Source: Streptomyces rhizoryzae
Lineage (GTDB): Bacteria > Actinomycetota > Actinomycetes > Streptomycetales > Streptomycetaceae
NCBI RefSeq assembly: GCF_023155275.1
Contig: NZ_JALMUV010000029.1
Location: 1-64,000 of the forward strand
Length of the DNA stretch: 64,000 bases
Direction: 5' to 3'
This document shows positions 16,146 to 25,694 of this stretch, in pieces (positions within the stretch are counted from its first letter, which is position 1; each line of letters starts with the position of its first letter). The translations under genes and the position numbers were made by a program. The notes below the pieces were generated by a model. The model saw only the letters and a list, made by a program, of their open reading frames with translations. It ran no database searches and was not told the origin of the DNA.

Positions 16146-18890
16146 TCAGGCGGCGGGGCTGCCCTGGCCGGACGCCGGCTGGCCGGATGACGGCGCCGTG
16201 GAGTCCTGGCCGGTCCCGGTGGAGCCGGTGCCGGCGTTCGGGGCCACCGCGGAGCTGGATCCGGACGGGCTGCCGCCGGAGGACGAGCCCCCGGAGGACG
16301 CACCGCCCGTCGAGGAACCGCCCGAGGAGGTGCCGCCGGAGGAGGTCCCGCCGGAGGTCGGGGTCTGGCCGGTCGGCGAGCCGGTCGGGCCGGTGGGCTG
16401 CGGGTCGGTCGGCGTCCCGCTGGGCCCGGTGGGCTGCGGGTCGGGGGTGCCGGTCGGGGTCTTGGTGGGGTGGGTCGGGTGGCCGGTGGGCGAACCGGGC
16501 CCGCCGGTCGGCTGCCCGGTCGGGCCGGCGGTGGTGCCCGGGGTGGTGGGGGCGCCGGTGGTGCCGGGGGCGGACGGCGAGGTGGTGGGCCGGTGGCCCG
16601 GGGTGCCGGGGGTGCCGGGCCGGGTGCTGCCGGATCCGGTGGGCGGCAGGCCCGGGGTGCCGGACTCCAGCGCCGGGTCCTGGGTGTCGTCGCCGGGGGC
16701 CGGGGACCGGTCACTGGTGACCTTGTCGTCGTGCGGGGTGGAGCCGTCGGCGGTCATCCCGAGGGTGACGGCGGTGCCGACCACGGCGGCCAGCAGCACC
16801 CCGGCGCCGGCCGCGATGAGGTTGCGGCGGCCGGCCCGGCGGATCCCGCCCCGCAGGCCCCCGGCGGCCGAACCCGCCGAGGTGCCGGCCCCGGCCTTCG
16901 CACCGGCGGCCGCAGCCTTCGTACCGGCGGCCGCAGCCTTCGCACCGGCGGCCGCGGCGGCCTTGGCGGCCGGGACCGCCGCGGTGGCAGCGGTGGCGCC
17001 GAGGGCCGCGGCGGGCCGGGCGGTGACCGTCGTGGACGGACCTTCCGGGCGGGTGACGGCGGGCAGCTTCGTGGTCGGGACGGCGTCCGGCGACGGGCCG
17101 CCGGCGTCCGCCGCGTCCGGCGTCCCCGGGCCGGCCGGGGCCGGCGCGACGGAGGCCAGCATCGTGGTCGGTGCGTTGGCCGAGGCGGCCCGGGCGCGGT
17201 CGATGACCAGGGCGAGGGCCCGGCGTCCGGCGACCGCGCCGTCCCGGTCGGAGAGCACCCCGCGCAGCCCGATGGACGCCTCCAGCTCGGCGCGCGCCCG
17301 GTCGACCTGGCCGCCGCACAGCGCCAGCACCCCGAGGTCGTGGTGGAAGTACGCCTCCTCGGCGACCTCACCGGCCAGCCGGGCGGCCTCCTGGCCGTGC
17401 CGCAGGCTGCGCTCCCAGGCGCTCCAGTGCAGCGCCGCGGCGAACGCGGGCGCGGCGGTGCGGGCCAGCAGCACCGCGGCGGCCGGGTGGCCGTCCGCGC
17501 GGCTGCCGGTCAGCACGCCCATCGCGGCCAGCACCGCGTCGGACTCGGCGGCGGCCCGCTCGGGGGTGACCGAGGGGTGCCCGGCCCACCAGGCGTAGTG
17601 CTGGGCGGCGGTGTGCGCCCGCTCGGCGGCGTCGTCGCCGTACCCGGCGGCGGTCAGCTGGTCCCGGACGGTGCCGGCGAGCCGGTAGTGGCCGCCGGCC
17701 GGGCTGATCAGTCCGCAGCCGAGCAGTTCGCCGAGGGCGGCGTCGGCGTGGGTGTCCTGGGTGAGGGCGGGCAGGTGCGTCTGGTGCGGGACCTCGCCGC
17801 CGAGGGCGACCGCGAAGCGGAGCGCCTCCCGGGCGGCGGCGCCGAGCCGGGCGGCGAGCAGCGGGGCGGGCGCGGCGGCCGCGCCGAGGTCCGGCAGCGC
17901 CTCCGCGGTGTCCCCGTCCGCACCCTCGGGCGCGTCCGCGCCGTCCTCGGGGAAGAGCCCGTAGCCGTCGTCGAGGGCGCCCGGCGCGGTGCGGGCCCGG
18001 TCGCGCTGCCGGAGCAGGGCGGCGGCCTGGACGAACCGCAGCGGCAGGCCCTCGGACTCGAACCACAGGTCGGCGGCCCAGGACTTCTCGTCCTTGGTGA
18101 GCGGGCGCTCCACGGCGCGCTCCAGCAGCCGCACCCCGGCATCCCGGCTGATCCCGCCGACGAAGACCTCCTCGACGTGCGCGTCGGCGCTGGGGGCCGG
18201 GACGTCGGGGGTGGCAGCGAGGAGGAAGGCACACTCGGGGGTGGCGTCGAGAAGTTCGTCCAGCGCGGCGCCGCCGAACTCCAGGTCGTCCAGGACGACG
18301 ACCGCGCCGACGCCGCCGAGCAGGCGCAGCAGCTCGGGCCGGTCGGGGCGGTGCTGCGGGGCGCGGTAGACCGCGGCGAACAGCGCGTACAGGACGTCGG
18401 TGACGCTGCGGTGGTAGCCGGAGAGCCGGACCACGCCGTCCGGGGCGAGGTCGGCGACCTGGCCGGCGACCTCGTCCAGCAGCCGGGTGCGGCCGGAGCC
18501 GGCCGGGCCGGTGACGCGGACCGAGCGGCCGCGGCTGAGCAGCCGGACGAGCCGGGTGGTGTCCTCCGCGCGCTCTTCGAGGGGGAGTTCGTGGCCGGCG
18601 AAGGAGAGCGGGCCGGCCGGCGCCGGGGGCCGGCCGGCGCGGGCCGCGGCGGCGCGCTCCTGCGGGTCGCGCTTCTCCGGGCGGGCCGGGCGCTCCCCGG
18701 GCGGGCAGGGCTGTATCTCGCAGCCGTCGACGGGGTTGACGGTGACGAGGTAGTCGCCGGAGACCAGCCGGACGACGCGGGCGAGCCCGCCGGATCCGCC
18801 CTGCCGGCCGGCGGACCCGGCGGCCGGCGGCCCGGCCGGCCCGCCCTGCTCGCCGAGTTCCTCGGGTCCCCGCTGGGTGTTCGGGTCCAT
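16146..18890 (-). CDS. Membrane-anchored P-loop protein with Thr/Pro/Ser-rich exported tail
   Basis: This 914-residue protein starts at an ATG preceded by GGGAG. Order of parts: disordered N-terminus; a STAND/AAA-like ATPase region with Walker A GPAGSGRT (128-135) and Walker B-like VVVLDDLEF; helical repeats resembling TPR/winged-helix parts of STAND proteins (about 250-560); an Ala/Lys-rich linker with GAKAAAA-like repeats (about 645-680); one transmembrane helix (about 690-712); and a 200-residue Thr/Pro/Gly/Ser tail that should lie outside the membrane. The P-loop lysine is replaced by Arg134, so ATP hydrolysis may be altered. A regulatory or signalling STAND-like role is inference; partners are unknown. 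Confidence 0.82.
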   Translation of the reverse strand: MDPNTQRGPEELGEQGGPAGPPAAGSAGRQGGSGGLARVVRLVSGDYLVTVNPVDGCEIQPCPPGERPARPEKRDPQERAAAARAGRPPAPAGPLSFAGHELPLEERAEDTTRLVRLLSRGRSVRVTGPAGSGRTRLLDEVAGQVADLAPDGVVRLSGYHRSVTDVLYALFAAVYRAPQHRPDRPELLRLLGGVGAVVVLDDLEFGGAALDELLDATPECAFLLAATPDVPAPSADAHVEEVFVGGISRDAGVRLLERAVERPLTKDEKSWAADLWFESEGLPLRFVQAAALLRQRDRARTAPGALDDGYGLFPEDGADAPEGADGDTAEALPDLGAAAAPAPLLAARLGAAAREALRFAVALGGEVPHQTHLPALTQDTHADAALGELLGCGLISPAGGHYRLAGTVRDQLTAAGYGDDAAERAHTAAQHYAWWAGHPSVTPERAAAESDAVLAAMGVLTGSRADGHPAAAVLLARTAAPAFAAALHWSAWERSLRHGQEAARLAGEVAEEAYFHHDLGVLALCGGQVDRARAELEASIGLRGVLSDRDGAVAGRRALALVIDRARAASANAPTTMLASVAPAPAGPGTPDAADAGGPSPDAVPTTKLPAVTRPEGPSTTVTARPAAALGATAATAAVPAAKAAAAAGAKAAAAGTKAAAAGAKAGAGTSAGSAAGGLRGGIRRAGRRNLIAAGAGVLLAAVVGTAVTLGMTADGSTPHDDKVTSDRSPAPGDDTQDPALESGTPGLPPTGSGSTRPGTPGTPGHRPTTSPSAPGTTGAPTTPGTTAGPTGQPTGGPGSPTGHPTHPTKTPTGTPDPQPTGPSGTPTDPQPTGPTGSPTGQTPTSGGTSSGGTSSGGSSTGGASSGGSSSGGSPSGSSSAVAPNAGTGSTGTGQDSTAPSSGQPASGQGSPAA

Positions 18891-19244
18891 GCTGCAAGCT
18901 CCCAGATGTGCGTGGCGTCGGTGCTTCCGGCCGTCCGCACTCCCCCGGCTCCGGCGGATCTCCTCAGCCGTCGCGTCTGGTCCGGTGCCCCGCCGCGGAT
19001 GATGGCATACGGCGGGGAACCGAACCATAGACCGCTCCCCGCGGCGGGGCACCGGCGGGGTGGCACCTTGACGGAAACCCACCGGAACGGGGGAGATATC
19101 CGATCTACGGCATTCCTCCCGATCCATCCGGGGCCCGGCACGCCCCGCACGCACCCCGCCGCGCCCCGGGCGCCCCGCCGCGGCCCCGCGCACTCCACCG
19201 GGGCCCGCGGCGCTCCGCACGGCCCGCGCACCCGGCTTCCGCTC
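18891..19244. other. Intergenic region upstream of the P-loop protein gene
   Basis: This stretch of 354 nt has no convincing gene. It holds the ribosome site for the gene at 18890 and, on the plus strand, TTGACGGAAACC (19068-19079), close to an element seen at two other promoters in this window. The far end (19130-19230) is very GC-rich with repeated CCGCGC/GCCCCG runs. No clear terminator was seen for the STAS gene. Confidence 0.5.
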
Positions 19245-19568
19245 TCACACCCGGGGCAGCGACTCCGCCTCGATGCCGCCCTCGATCGCGAGGATGCGGT
19301 GGAGCCGGGTGGCGACCAGCAGGCGCTGCATCTGCGGGGGCACCCCGCGCAGCACCAGCCTGCGGTTGTTCCGGCCGGCCCGGCGGTGCGCGCCCATGAT
19401 CACGCCGAGGCCGGTGGCGTCCCACGAGTCCAGCTCGGTCAGGTCCAGCACCAGATCACCGCGGCCGGAGTCCACCGCGGTGTGCAGGGCCGTACGGGCG
19501 TCCGCCGCGCTGCGGACGTCGAGGCGGCCCCCGACGACCAGCTCGACGTGGTCGCCCCTGATGTGCAT
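19245..19568 (-). CDS. STAS-domain anti-sigma factor antagonist
   Basis: This 107-residue single-domain protein has the SpoIIAA/RsbV fold. Such proteins, when unphosphorylated, bind an anti-sigma kinase and release its sigma factor. The phosphorylation loop reads SWDATGLG, so threonine occupies the position of SpoIIAA Ser58; this substitution is known in active members. The ATG is preceded by GGGGAG. No anti-sigma kinase or sigma gene is adjacent, so the partner must be encoded elsewhere. The large P-loop protein lies downstream on the same strand across a 354-nt gap. Confidence 0.9.
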   Translation of the reverse strand: MHIRGDHVELVVGGRLDVRSAADARTALHTAVDSGRGDLVLDLTELDSWDATGLGVIMGAHRRAGRNNRRLVLRGVPPQMQRLLVATRLHRILAIEGGIEAESLPRV

Positions 19569-19713
19569 ATGCGCTCCCCGATGTCATGGGTTGTGATGCA
19601 TTGTCGTATACCGATCTGACTGCCTCTCATACGGCGAAGTTGCCGTCTGTAAGCGAACCGATACCGAAATCACCCGGTGGGGTGACCCGCCGGAGTACCG
19701 CGCTGACGCGGCA

Positions 19714-20562
19714 TCAGTGGGCGTAGAAGCCCTGCCCGCTCTTGCGGCCGATGTCACCCGCGTCGACCATGCGGCGCATGATCTCCGGCGGGGCGAACTT
19801 CTCGTCCTGGGACTCGGTGTAGATGTTGTCGGTGGCGTGCAGCAGGATGTCCACGCCGGTCAGGTCGGCGGTGGCCAGCGGCCCCATGGCGTGGCCGAAG
19901 CCCAGCTTGCAGGCGGTGTCGATGTCCTCGGCGGTGGCGACCCCGGACTCGTAGAGCTTGGCGGCCTCCACCACCAGGGCGGAGATCAGCCGGGTGGTGA
20001 CGAAGCCGGCCACGTCGCGGTTGACCACGACGCAGGTCTTGCCGACCGACTCGGCGAACTCCCGGGCGGCGGCGAGGGTTTCGTCGCTGGTCTTGTAGCC
20101 GCGGACCAGCTCGCACAGCTGCATCAGCGGCACCGGCGAGAAGAAGTGCGTGCCCACCACCCGCTCGGGCCGGGAGGTGGCCGCGGCGATCTTGGTGATC
20201 GGGATCGCCGAGGTGTTGGAGGCGAGCACCGCCTCGTCCTTGACGAGCTTGTCCAGCGTCTGGAAGATCTCCCGCTTGACCTCGATCTTCTCGAAGACCG
20301 CCTCCACGACGAGGTCCGCGTCGGCGACGGCGTCCAGGTCGGTGGTGGTGGTGATGCGGGCCAGCGCCTGCTCCGCGGCGGACGCCTCCAGCTTGCCCTT
20401 GGCGACGAACTTCTCGTACGAGGACGCGATACCGCCCTTGCCACGGGCCAGCGCCTCGTCCGTGACGTCCCGGAGCACGACGTCCCAGCCCGCCTGGGCC
20501 GAGACCTGTGCGATACCGGAACCCATGAGTCCGGCGCCGATGACGGCAAGCTTCTTTGCCAC
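19714..20562 (-). CDS. 3-hydroxybutyryl-CoA dehydrogenase
   Basis: This 282-residue NAD(P)-dependent dehydrogenase of the HBD/PaaH family oxidises or reduces 3-hydroxyacyl-CoA/3-oxoacyl-CoA. The N-terminal Rossmann motif is VIGAGLMGSG (7-16), with catalytic residues in SNTSA (Ser115, Asn116) and GTHFFSP (His139), followed by the all-helical C-terminal dimer domain. It starts at GTG, preceded by GAGGGG. In Streptomyces this enzyme supplies 3-hydroxybutyryl-CoA for the ethylmalonyl-CoA pathway and for butyryl starter units, which fits the thiolase and B12-related genes in this window. Confidence 0.93.
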   Translation of the reverse strand: MAKKLAVIGAGLMGSGIAQVSAQAGWDVVLRDVTDEALARGKGGIASSYEKFVAKGKLEASAAEQALARITTTTDLDAVADADLVVEAVFEKIEVKREIFQTLDKLVKDEAVLASNTSAIPITKIAAATSRPERVVGTHFFSPVPLMQLCELVRGYKTSDETLAAAREFAESVGKTCVVVNRDVAGFVTTRLISALVVEAAKLYESGVATAEDIDTACKLGFGHAMGPLATADLTGVDILLHATDNIYTESQDEKFAPPEIMRRMVDAGDIGRKSGQGFYAH

Positions 20563-20751
20563 TGCTGTCCCCTCACACCCTGTGCATTTGACGGTCGTGA
20601 GCGACGTTAGCGGTCGGCGGCGCCGGATTGGCGGCTAAGAGATACGCGTCACTCCGGCCTGTCGGCGGCCCTCCGGCCGCCCGACGAGGCCGTTCGGGCC
20701 GGGGCGCACCGGCCCATGACGGACATCACACCGCTGCCGCCCGCGGGGCCG

Positions 20752-21393
20752 TCAGCCGACCGCCCGCACCGCGTAGTTGAGGACCTTCTCGCTCAGCAGC
20801 TCCTCCATGTCATCCAGCAGGGCGAGCGCCTCGCGGGAGACCGCGCCGGGCTCGCGGCCGGCCATCATCTCCTGCGCGATGACGGCCATCAGGGTCTGGT
20901 GGACCCAGTTGATCTGGCCGGCCATCAGACGGGGCTCCGGGTCGCCCGGGCCGGCGCCGGCCTCCTGGCGGAGGGTGCCCTCCAGGTCGTCGTACTGCTC
21001 CTGCTGGAGGCGCCACAGGCGGGCCTGGAGGACCGCCGAGCCGTGGATGACCCGCATGAAGCGCTCGTAGCCCTCGATGAGGCCGACCTTCGGCGAGACG
21101 CAGGTCACCTCGTCGCGCAGTTCGCGCAGCACCGCGGCGGCCGCCGACTCCCCCTCCGCCCGGGCCCGTACGAAGCGGGAGAGCCGGTCGACCATGCCCT
21201 TGCTCCGGTCGAAGAAGAGGTCCTCCTTGGCCGGGAAGTAGTTGTAGACGGTGTTGACCGAGACGTCCGCGGCCTGCGCGATCTCCGCGATGGTCACCGC
21301 GTCGAAGCCGCGCTCCAGGAACAGCCCGGTGGCCACGTCCGAGATGTACTGGCGGGTCTGCCGCTTCTTCCGCTCCCTGAGCCCCTCTGCCAT
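20752..21393 (-). CDS. TetR/AcrR family transcriptional regulator
   Basis: This 213-residue regulator has an N-terminal helix-turn-helix at about residues 34-57 (TIAEIAQAADVSVNTVYNYF), followed by a variable helical ligand-binding domain. It is divergent from a DrrAB-like exporter operon with only 80 nt between the start codons. Local repression of exporter and self, relieved by the exported compound, is the usual arrangement. The shared intergenic sequence is unusually AT-rich for this genome and contains a dyad. The ligand is unknown. Confidence 0.9.
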   Translation of the reverse strand: MAEGLRERKKRQTRQYISDVATGLFLERGFDAVTIAEIAQAADVSVNTVYNYFPAKEDLFFDRSKGMVDRLSRFVRARAEGESAAAAVLRELRDEVTCVSPKVGLIEGYERFMRVIHGSAVLQARLWRLQQEQYDDLEGTLRQEAGAGPGDPEPRLMAGQINWVHQTLMAVIAQEMMAGREPGAVSREALALLDDMEELLSEKVLNYAVRAVG

Positions 21394-21421
21394 GGCCTCA
21401 CCCTACCTCTCGTTGGGCCCT

Positions 21422-21452
21422 CTGAAATTTTGGGGGCGTTGCAATTTTTCAG
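21422..21452. promoter_or_regulatory. Candidate TetR operator in divergent promoter
   Basis: CTGAAA (21422-21427) and TTTCAG (21447-21452) form an inverted repeat around an AT-rich centre between the tetR-family gene and the exporter operon. Location and symmetry suggest the operator. The spacing is longer than for most TetR sites. Confidence 0.4.
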
Positions 21453-21473
21453 TGTCTCTGTTTTTCTGTGGCC

Positions 21474-22256
<783 letters not shown>

Positions 22257-22263
22257 GAGACCC

Positions 22264-23019
22264 ATGTCCCCGCTGCTCACCGACACCGCACTGGTCTTCG
22301 GCCGCTACGCGCGGCAGACCCTGCGCTCCCGCCTCCAGATGCTCTTCGGCGTCCTGATGCCGCTGCTCTACCTGGTCTTCTTCGGCCCACTGCTGACGCG
22401 CCTGCCGCTGGCCGCGCCGGGCAGCTCCTGGCAGGTACTGGTCCCCGGCCTGCTGCTCCAACTCGCCCTGTTCGGCGCCTCGTTCTGCGGTTTCGGCATC
22501 ATCGTCGAGAAGCAGTACGGCGTGGTGGAACGGATGCGGGTCACGCCCGTCAGCCGGCTCGCGCTGCTGCTGGGGCGGGTGCTGCGGGACGCGCTGCTCT
22601 TCGTCTTCCAGGCGGTGCTGCTGGTGCTGGCCGCGCTGGTGATGGGGCTGCGCGCACCGCTGGGCGGCATCCTCGCCGGCTTCGCCTTCGTCGCCGTCCT
22701 GGCCGCCGCCCTGGCCTCGCTGTCGTACGCGCTGGCCATGCGGGTGCGGCTGCCGCAGGAGTTCGGCCCGGTGATCAACGCCGTCACCATGCCGTCGATG
22801 CTGCTGTCCGGGCTGATGCTGCCGATGGCCCTGGCCCCCGGCTGGCTCGACGCGCTGTCCCACGTCATGCCGCTGCGCTACCTCGTCGACGCGGTGCGGG
22901 CCGCGTTCACCGGCGACTACGGCTCCCCGGCGGTGCTGCGCGGCGCGCTGGTCGCGGCCGGTTTCACGGCCCTGGCGATGGCGCTGGGGGCCCGCGCCTT
23001 CCGGCGGGCCGCGGCGTAG
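22264..23019 (+). CDS. DrrB-like ABC-2 type permease
   Basis: This 251-residue protein has about six transmembrane segments and the ABC-2 conserved region near the C-terminus (SGLMLPMALAPGWLDALSHV). It is the membrane partner of the DrrA-like ATPase 7 nt upstream, with AGGAGA before the ATG. Its stop codon is part of the -10 box of the next gene, so the adenosyltransferase gene is packed directly behind it without being functionally related. Confidence 0.89.
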   Translation: MSPLLTDTALVFGRYARQTLRSRLQMLFGVLMPLLYLVFFGPLLTRLPLAAPGSSWQVLVPGLLLQLALFGASFCGFGIIVEKQYGVVERMRVTPVSRLALLLGRVLRDALLFVFQAVLLVLAALVMGLRAPLGGILAGFAFVAVLAAALASLSYALAMRVRLPQEFGPVINAVTMPSMLLSGLMLPMALAPGWLDALSHVMPLRYLVDAVRAAFTGDYGSPAVLRGALVAAGFTALAMALGARAFRRAAA

Positions 23020-23022
23020 TCT
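23017..23022 (+). promoter_or_regulatory. -10 box of leaderless adenosyltransferase promoter, overlapping a stop codon
   Basis: TAGTCT overlaps the permease stop codon TAG. Seven nt separate it from the ATG at 23030, too close for a ribosome-binding site, so a leaderless transcript is likely. Confidence 0.5.
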
Positions 23023-23029
23023 CGCCCGT

Positions 23030-23602
23030 ATGGTGAATCTGACCCGCATCTACACCCGTACCGGAGACAAGGGCACCACCGCGCTCGGCGACATGAGCCG
23101 GACCGCCAAGACCGACCGCCGGATCGCGGCCTACGCGGACGCCAACGAGGCCAACGCCGCGATCGGTGTCGCGCTGGCGCTGGGCTCGCTGCCCGAGGAG
23201 GTCGCCGCGGTGCTGCTGCGGGTGCAGAACGACCTCTTCGACGTCGGCGCCGACCTGTCGACGCCCGTGGTGGCGGACCCGGAGTTCCCGCCGCTGCGGG
23301 TCGAGCAGTCCTACATCGACAAGCTGGAGGCGGACTGCGACCGCTTCCTCGCCGGCCTGGAGAAGCTCCGCAGCTTCATCCTCCCCGGCGGCACACCCGG
23401 CGCCGCCCTGCTCCACCAGGCGTGCACCGTCGTCCGCCGCGCCGAGCGCTCCACCTGGGCGGCCATGGAGGAGCACGGCGAGACCATGAACCCGCTCACC
23501 GCCACGTACCTCAACCGCCTCTCCGACCTCCTGTTCATCCTCGCCCGGACGGCGAACAAGGAGGTCGGCGACGTCCTGTGGGTCCCGGGCGGCGAGCGCT
23601 GA
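23030..23602 (+). CDS. Cob(I)alamin adenosyltransferase (PduO type)
   Basis: This 190-residue PduO-type ATP:cob(I)alamin adenosyltransferase converts cob(I)alamin and ATP to adenosylcobalamin. The N-terminal ATP-binding motif TRTGDKGTTAL (8-18), the helix RIAAYADANEANAAIG and the FILPGGTPGAALLHQA-like motif are all present, with the conserved RRAER following. Adenosylcobalamin is the cofactor of methylmalonyl-CoA mutase, linking this gene to meaB and mce at the window start. It converges with the following membrane-protein gene (21 nt). Confidence 0.94.
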   Translation: MVNLTRIYTRTGDKGTTALGDMSRTAKTDRRIAAYADANEANAAIGVALALGSLPEEVAAVLLRVQNDLFDVGADLSTPVVADPEFPPLRVEQSYIDKLEADCDRFLAGLEKLRSFILPGGTPGAALLHQACTVVRRAERSTWAAMEEHGETMNPLTATYLNRLSDLLFILARTANKEVGDVLWVPGGER

Positions 23603-23623
23603 CCGGGGCCGGCCCGCCCGGAC

Positions 23624-24214
23624 TCAGCGCAGCGACTTCTCGCCGGGCCGGGCCGCCGCCTCCTCCTCCTGGGGCGCGGTCCGGCCACCGGGGTCCTTCT
23701 TCTGCCAGATCAGGTACGTCAGCGCGATCACCCCGTGGATCATCACGATCTTCAGGCTCATCTGCTGCCAGCTGCGCAGCGAACTGGTGTCCCCGTCCGT
23801 CCCGACGTACCAGATCGCGCACTGGAGCAGCGCCGAGCCCACCGCGGCCATCACCACGGTGCGCACCCACAGCTTGAGTTCGTGCACGAAGCGCGCCATG
23901 CCGTACCGCTTGGCCGGGCGCGGGCCGCCGGCGAAGCGGTGCGCGAAGTGCCCGTCGAACCACTTGATCGTGTAGTGGCCGTAGGCGACGGTGTAGCCGA
24001 TGTAGAGGGCGGCCAGGCCGTGCTTCCAGTCCGCGGCGGCCCCGTTCTTCAGGTCGATCGCGGTGACGATCAGCAGCGCCAGCTCCAGCAGCGGCTCCAG
24101 CAGCAGGACCGCCGCACCGGTCTTCGGCATCCGCGCCAGATAGCGCAGCGCCAGACCGGCGACCAGCAGCACCCAGAAGCCGACCTCGCAGGCGATGATC
24201 AGCGTGACGACCAC
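23624..24214 (-). CDS. Integral membrane protein of unknown function
   Basis: This 196-residue protein starts at GTG with an AAAGGAG site 7 nt upstream; reading frames extending further are not supported. Four to five hydrophobic segments are visible: about 2-22, 33-50, 63-80, 115-135 and 155-172. A conserved-looking loop contains YGHYTIKWFDGHFAHRF. The C-terminus is charged and cytoplasmic-looking (Glu/Ala/Arg). It resembles conserved actinobacterial 'integral membrane protein' entries, and I cannot assign a function. It is divergent from the sensor kinase gene across 250 nt. Confidence 0.78.
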   Translation of the reverse strand: MVVTLIIACEVGFWVLLVAGLALRYLARMPKTGAAVLLLEPLLELALLIVTAIDLKNGAAADWKHGLAALYIGYTVAYGHYTIKWFDGHFAHRFAGGPRPAKRYGMARFVHELKLWVRTVVMAAVGSALLQCAIWYVGTDGDTSSLRSWQQMSLKIVMIHGVIALTYLIWQKKDPGGRTAPQEEEAAARPGEKSLR

Positions 24215-24464
24215 GGCATGTCTCCTTTCCCGCCGCCCGGCGTCCGGGACGGCCCCGGGCTCCGGCCGCGCCGGACGAACGTTTCCAGCCTCCCAGCCGC
24301 CACCGCCCGCGGCCTCGTCACCGGCGACGATCCGGAGCTGCATCTTTCGATGTAGCCGCCGGTCACGGCCGGAGGAGGCGGGCCCGGGGCGGTCGGCCGG
24401 CCGCGGCGTAGCCGGTTGCCCCGAGGTGGCGGCACCCGGCGCCGGCGCCGTGTTTGATGGAGGG

Positions 24465-25694
24465 GTGACCGCCCCCTCCCCCACCGCGCCCGGCCGGCCG
24501 CACCGCCTCGACGTCCTCATCGCCGGCGGCGGGCTGTCCGTGGGAGTGCTGCTGTGGGCGCTGGGCCTGCACGGCGGTCCGCCGCTGTTCGGCCTGCCCG
24601 GGCCGCTGACCCTGCTGGCGCTCACCATCATGGCGGCCGCGGAACTGCTGCGCCGCACCGCCCCGTTGACCGCGCTGGCCCTCGCGCTGCCGGCGCTCGT
24701 CCTGGACATCTGCACCGGCACCCTGGTGGCGACCGTCCTGATGTTCACCGACGTCGTCTACGCGGCGGTGCTCTACGGACCGCCGTCCGCGGCCCGCCGG
24801 CTCCCGGTGCACTCCGCGCTGGTCACGGTGCTGGCCACCGTCGTCACCGCGGCGGTCTGGCACAGCCCGCAGGTGGTGCTGGTCGGCATCGGCATCGCAC
24901 TGATCACCATGGCCCCGGCCTGGACCGGCGTGATCACCCGCAACCACCGGGACGCCGCGCAGACCGCCCGGCTGCGCGCCGAACAGACCGCGCTGCTGGC
25001 CGAGATGGACCGCACCCAGGCCGTCGCCGGCGAACGTGCCCGGATGGCCCGCGAACTGCACGACCTGGTCGCCAACCACCTGTCCGCGATCGCCATCCAC
25101 GCCACCGCCGCGCAGACCATCGACGACCCGCCCGCGACCCGCGCCGCGCTCGGCGTCATCCGGGAGAACAGCGTCCAGGGCCTGGCCGAAATGCGCCGCC
25201 TCATCGGCCTGCTGCGCGACCCGGAAGCCACCGCGGGCGAGGAACCGGCCGCCACCCCGACCCTGGACGGCCTGGAGGCCCTGGTCGAACAGGCCCGGGC
25301 CAACGGCGCCGCCAGCGGCCTGTCGTTCACCCTGGACGACGCCCGGCGTCCGGCCGGGCCGGGCGAGCCGAAACCACCCGCCCCGGTCGGCCTGGCCGCG
25401 TACCGCATCGTCCAGGAGTCGCTGACCAACGCCCTCAAGCACGCCGCGCCCGGCGAGGTCCTGGTACGGATCGCCGACGCGCCGGGCGGGGCGCTCACCG
25501 TCACCGTCCGCAGCCCGTACGCCGACCGGCCGGGGCCGCGCGCGCCCGGCTCCGGCGCCGGACTGGTCGGCATGCGGGAGCGGATCGCCCTGCTGGGCGG
25601 GGAGTTCGAGGCCGGCCCGGCAGGCGGGCCGGACGGAAGAGTCTGGCTGGTCCGGGCAGCGCTGCCCGCGACCGGGGAGGAAGAACAACGATGA
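24465..25694 (+). CDS. NarL-type sensor histidine kinase
   Basis: This 409-residue membrane sensor has four to five N-terminal transmembrane segments (about 15-150) with little outside loop. A coiled linker, the HisKA_3 dimerisation helix RMARELHDLVANHLS (phospho-acceptor His199) and a HATPase domain with N-box ESLTNALKHA and G-box SGAGLVGMRERI follow. The start is a GTG one base after GGAGG; a GTG five codons earlier (24450) is an alternative, and a leaderless start is possible. The stop overlaps the response-regulator start (ATGA), so the two are co-translated. The stimulus is not evident; such kinases without a sensory loop often detect membrane stress. Confidence 0.9.
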   Translation: MTAPSPTAPGRPHRLDVLIAGGGLSVGVLLWALGLHGGPPLFGLPGPLTLLALTIMAAAELLRRTAPLTALALALPALVLDICTGTLVATVLMFTDVVYAAVLYGPPSAARRLPVHSALVTVLATVVTAAVWHSPQVVLVGIGIALITMAPAWTGVITRNHRDAAQTARLRAEQTALLAEMDRTQAVAGERARMARELHDLVANHLSAIAIHATAAQTIDDPPATRAALGVIRENSVQGLAEMRRLIGLLRDPEATAGEEPAATPTLDGLEALVEQARANGAASGLSFTLDDARRPAGPGEPKPPAPVGLAAYRIVQESLTNALKHAAPGEVLVRIADAPGGALTVTVRSPYADRPGPRAPGSGAGLVGMRERIALLGGEFEAGPAGGPDGRVWLVRAALPATGEEEQR

